Assembly (NCBI GenBank): GCA_016946835.1
Contig: JACVTC010000084.1
Location: 171,501-235,500 of the forward strand
Reading direction: 5' to 3'
DNA length: 64,000 bases
Origin: Neocallimastix lanati (nom. inval.)
Lineage: Eukaryota > Neocallimastigomycota > Neocallimastigomycetes > Neocallimastigales > Neocallimastigaceae
The position numbers and the translations under genes were made by a program. Of this stretch, positions 60,476 to 64,000 are shown piece after piece. Each line of letters opens with the position of its first letter. The first letter of the stretch is position 1. The notes beneath the pieces were generated by a model that was given only the letters and a program-made list of their open reading frames with translations, was not told the DNA's origin and did no database searches.

Positions 60476-61702
60476 TGTGATACGGGGTGTCACTAAATAC
60501 CTTGTATTTCCTATTAAATACTCTTAATAATAATAAAATAAAATTATTATTAAATATTCTTATTAAAATCTTTTATTAATATCAAATATAATAAAAATTA
60601 TTAAATATTCTTATAAATTTCTTTTATTTATATTAAATATAATAAAAATTATTATTAAATATTCTTATAAAATTCTTTTATTAATATTAAATATAATAAA
60701 AATTATTATTAAATATTCTTATAAATTTCTTTTATTAATATTAAATATAATAAAAATTATTATTAAATATTCTTATTAAAATCTTTTATTAATATCAAAT
60801 CTAATAAAAATTATTATTAAATATTCTTATAAATTTCTTTTATTAATATCAAATATAATAAAAATTATTATTAAATATTCTTATTAAAATCTTTTATTAA
60901 TATCAAATATAATAAAAATTATTATTAAATATACTTATTAAAATCTTTTATTAATATCAAATCTAATAAAAATAATTATTAAATATTTTATTAATATTAA
61001 ATATAATAAAAATTATTACTAAATATTCTTATTAAAAATTATATAATATTTAAATCATTACTAATTCTTATTTTTATATTAAGAATAATAAAAACCTATT
61101 TCAATAAATATTTGATGTAAAATACAGAATTATAAGTTTCTGTATAATATTTTCTAAAACCTTTGAAATAAACTAAAAATAAAGCAAAAATTAAAAATAA
61201 ATTAAATCTTTATTAAAATAAAAATGAACTAAAATACAGAAGAATTCCAATAATAAAAATGATCTAAAATACAGAAAATATCAATTCTGTATAATTCTCT
61301 CTCTGAATAACAATATCAAGAAGAAGCTACCGCCCGGAATGCCCTTCGTGATACAAGCTCCAAATTAATTTTTTATATTTTAATTTAATAAATGTTATTT
61401 TTTTTTTTTAAAAAAATAATTTAAAATAATAGTTAAAAATTAAAATAAAATAGTTATAATAGTTTTTTTTTTATAAAGAATATATTAATAATAAATAAAA
61501 TGTATTAAAATAAAAGTATAAAAAGAAGAATAAATTTCTTTCTTTTTAATACTTGGAACATATAATTTTAATTTTAAATTTAAATAAAGAATATTTTAAA
61601 ATTTAATTTTTTTTCTTGTTTCCAAATTTATTTTTATAGTTATGTGTTAATATTTATTTTTTTGTTTTGAATATCTTAGTGTTTCAACCCCAGCCCGTAT
61701 CA
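60476..61702. repeat. LTR-like unit b (1.23 kb, shorter satellite)
   Basis: It has the same ends, TATA-like box and GC-rich word as unit a, but with only about eight satellite copies (60530-61030). It is joined to unit a by TA. Confidence 0.6.
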
Positions 61703-61704
61703 TA

Positions 61705-62175
61705 TGTGATAAGAAACGAAATATTTAATTAATAATTAATATAAATAAAGTTAATAAGAAAAATAAGAAATAAATATATTATAAATATTAAATAGTTAAA
61801 TAATTTTATAAATAATTGTTTATAAACATAACTTTAAAATGAAGAATTAGTATAAATAGTTATTAGAAATAATATTTTAATAAATGTTCCTAATTATCCA
61901 GTAAAATTAGTATATAATATTTTAATAAAATTAGAATTATTATTGATTAATTATATATTTTGATTATTAGAATTATGTTATAAAAGAATTGTATTAAAGG
62001 TTTACTAATTACCTATAAATATTAGAATATTAATAAAACAATATTTTATTTAAAAATGAATTAAATATTTTTATTTAAGTGTTATTATTTAAATATATAA
62101 AGACTTGTTATGGACAAGTATAAAAATCATAATAGTTATGAAATGGGAAACAAGATAAATTCCTATTTCATATCA
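61705..62175. repeat. LTR-like unit c (471 bp, diverged)
   Basis: It starts TGTGATAAGAAACG and ends TTCATATCA. AAGTATAAAAATC lies near 62117. It has no satellite and is clearly diverged from a and b. Confidence 0.5.
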
Positions 62176-62177
62176 TA

Positions 62178-62967
62178 TGTAATACAGAATGAACAAATAA
62201 TACTAATTGTGCTAGAATAATATAAATTATTCTAACCTTATAGATTATTCTATTCTATATAATTGGAGCTTTCCAATATTCTTCAAATATTACTAAATAG
62301 AAATCTTAAGTTAATAAATCACTAATTAACTTATAATTCCTTTTTGAATTATCGATCCGATTCCATTATAATGTATTAAAAATCTTTAGCCAAGAATATT
62401 GTCCTTGCCCACTTAATATATTAATATTATATTTCTTTTGTAATATGTTATATTGAAAATAATCAAATCTATTTAATTAGTTATTAAAATTTTCGTTATC
62501 AATTTAAATTTATTTTTAATTACTAAATTTAACTAAACTACAATAAAATATTCTGTATAATCTCTTTATTTTTATTTTATATATATTAGTATTAAACTAT
62601 TATTAAATAATTAATAATTCAATAATATATAACTACTATTTATAACAATAATATTATTAACTAAAATAATAATTCAATTTCAATTTAAATGTTTTATTTA
62701 TAAAAATAATTAGTAATTAGTTTATTAAAAAAATAGTTAGGCTTTACAAATTTTAATTTGATAAAAAAATATAAATACATGTAATTTTTAGTGAAATAAA
62801 ATATAATCAATAACTTACTTTTATTAAATAAATAATTATATTATTATTTTTCTTTTATAAATTTAAATAAATAAATATTGATTTTAAAACAAATTATTTT
62901 TTTTTATTGTAATTTTATTATTTGTGTTAATTATTATTATATTCCTAAAATTATATGAACCATACCA
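62178..62967. repeat. LTR-like unit d (790 bp, diverged)
   Basis: It starts TGTAATACAGAATGAACAAA and ends ACCATACCA. It meets unit e through the same TA joint. Confidence 0.5.
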
Positions 62968-62969
62968 TA

Positions 62970-63674
62970 TGTGATCCGGAACTAGCTTATTTACCTCAAA
63001 TAAGCATATATAAAAATGATAAAAAAAAAATATAAAATGTTTATAATAATGAAATTATTTAAAATTAAAATAGTTATAAAAAAAAAATTTATTTATAATA
63101 AAATTATTTATAATAAAAATAATTATCTATAAATTGTTTTTAATAAAATAAATACAGAAATATTTAATTCTGTATAAAATTAAATCGATTGATAATACTA
63201 ACTATTATTTTTATTGTTTTCTCTAAAATAGATTATTATTTTCTGTATTCTTTTTACAATAATAAACTTTATGAGAATATAATATTAATAATTTACAAGA
63301 ATATTAAATTATATATTAATTGATAAATTAAAACATTATTAGAATAGATAGTTAAAATTTTAAATATAAATAAATCATTAATAATTATACATCTATATTT
63401 TAAAATAGATACTTTAGAATAGGTTAATTTTAAAATATATTAATATTAAAATAACATTCATAATAGAATAATATAAATAAATGTATATGTTAATGTTCAA
63501 TTCAAGATTCATGTAACAAAAAAAGTATAAAAGGAAGAAATTTTCTTTCTTTTGAAAAAGGACGACAATAAAATAAAATAAAAATTTATAAAATATTTTT
63601 AAACTAATAAAAATTTATTTATAATATTTAATATTGTGTTTTTAAAATATTGTGTGTGATCTGTGCCCATATCA
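62970..63674. repeat. LTR-like unit e (705 bp, diverged)
   Basis: It starts TGTGATCCGGAACT and ends GCCCATATCA. It has AGTATAAAAGGAAG near 63517, followed by a TTTTCTTTCTTTT tract as in units a and b. Confidence 0.55.
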
Positions 63675-63676
63675 TA

Positions 63677-64000
63677 TGTGTTAAGGAATGAATAAATAAA
63701 GTTAATTTTATTATTTTTCATAAAAATAACTTAACCACTAAAATTAAATTATTTATTTCCTTACTTGGAGAACTTTCTTATATTCTATTACTTCCAAATT
63801 ATTACTAATATTAAAATTATTATTATTAATATAAATTCTTTATCAATATCAATACTTTATTATTAAAATTAATACTACATTATTAATATCAATATTATTA
63901 TCAATATCTAGTTTTATTAATATGATTTATTCTATCAATATTTTATTATTAAAGAAAATTTTATTTTACAAACATTACTAATACAGATTATTTATTATTA
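63677..64000. repeat. LTR-like unit f, cut by window end
   Basis: It starts TGTGTTAAGGAATGAATAAA directly after the TA joint and runs out of the window. Confidence 0.45.

Noticed and set aside
58640-61030. CRISPR-like regular repeats
   Set aside because: The 54-bp units abut without unique spacers and the organism is a eukaryote; this is a satellite.

Overview
The window looks like nuclear DNA of an extremely AT-rich eukaryote, most likely an anaerobic gut fungus (Neocallimastigomycota). That placement is inferred from the extreme AT content, short AT-rich GT-AG introns, ankyrin-repeat genes, secreted leucine-rich-repeat proteins with GPI-type tails, Ty1/copia elements and a eukaryotic initiator tRNA-Met. 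There are no operons and no sign of bacterial or organellar DNA.

Layout. Positions 1-5074 hold a Ty1/copia element on the minus strand, cut by the window edge, and a much older copia fossil lies at 7130-9600. An ankyrin cluster follows: a 551-aa protein at 10557-12212 (minus), a 223-aa protein at 13738-14409 (plus), and a two-exon gene at 15332-18892 (plus) whose short first exon is easy to miss. At 19981-22854 (minus) is a decayed gene for a secreted M13 (neprilysin-type) metallopeptidase, in which no zinc-binding HExxH segment can be found. From 26806 to 31530 runs a composite satellite of AAAAT pentamers spaced by a recurring 30-40 bp motif, in inverted orientation on its two sides, with a 630-bp island of unrecognised coding sequence (28761-29390) inside it. 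A broken MULE DNA transposase (32212-33645) sits close to a foldback MITE with a clean 9-bp target duplication (34113-34433).

The main host locus is a tandem array of three nearly identical 357-aa secreted LRR genes (36574-37647, 40677-41750, 51004-52077; all minus) on units of about 4.1 kb. A whole-looking Ty1/copia element (42154-48369) with near-identical LTRs and a 5-bp target duplication lies 400 bp upstream of the second gene. The matching uninterrupted site is still present in the first unit at 38042-38046, so the insertion is younger than the duplication. Both copia elements in the window have a primer site matching the anticodon arm of tRNA-Lys(CUU), which implies priming by a half-tRNA.

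The right end (55467-64000) holds a Ty3/gypsy-like pol fragment, a 4 x 220 bp tandem repeat, an initiator tRNA-Met gene (57339-57410, minus), and a head-to-tail series of six LTR-like units. These units meet at a constant TATCA-TA-TGTG junction, and two of them carry expanded 54-bp satellites.

The remainder is low-complexity AT-rich intergenic DNA with no recognisable gene. Family and function calls rest on motifs read by eye; no search was run.
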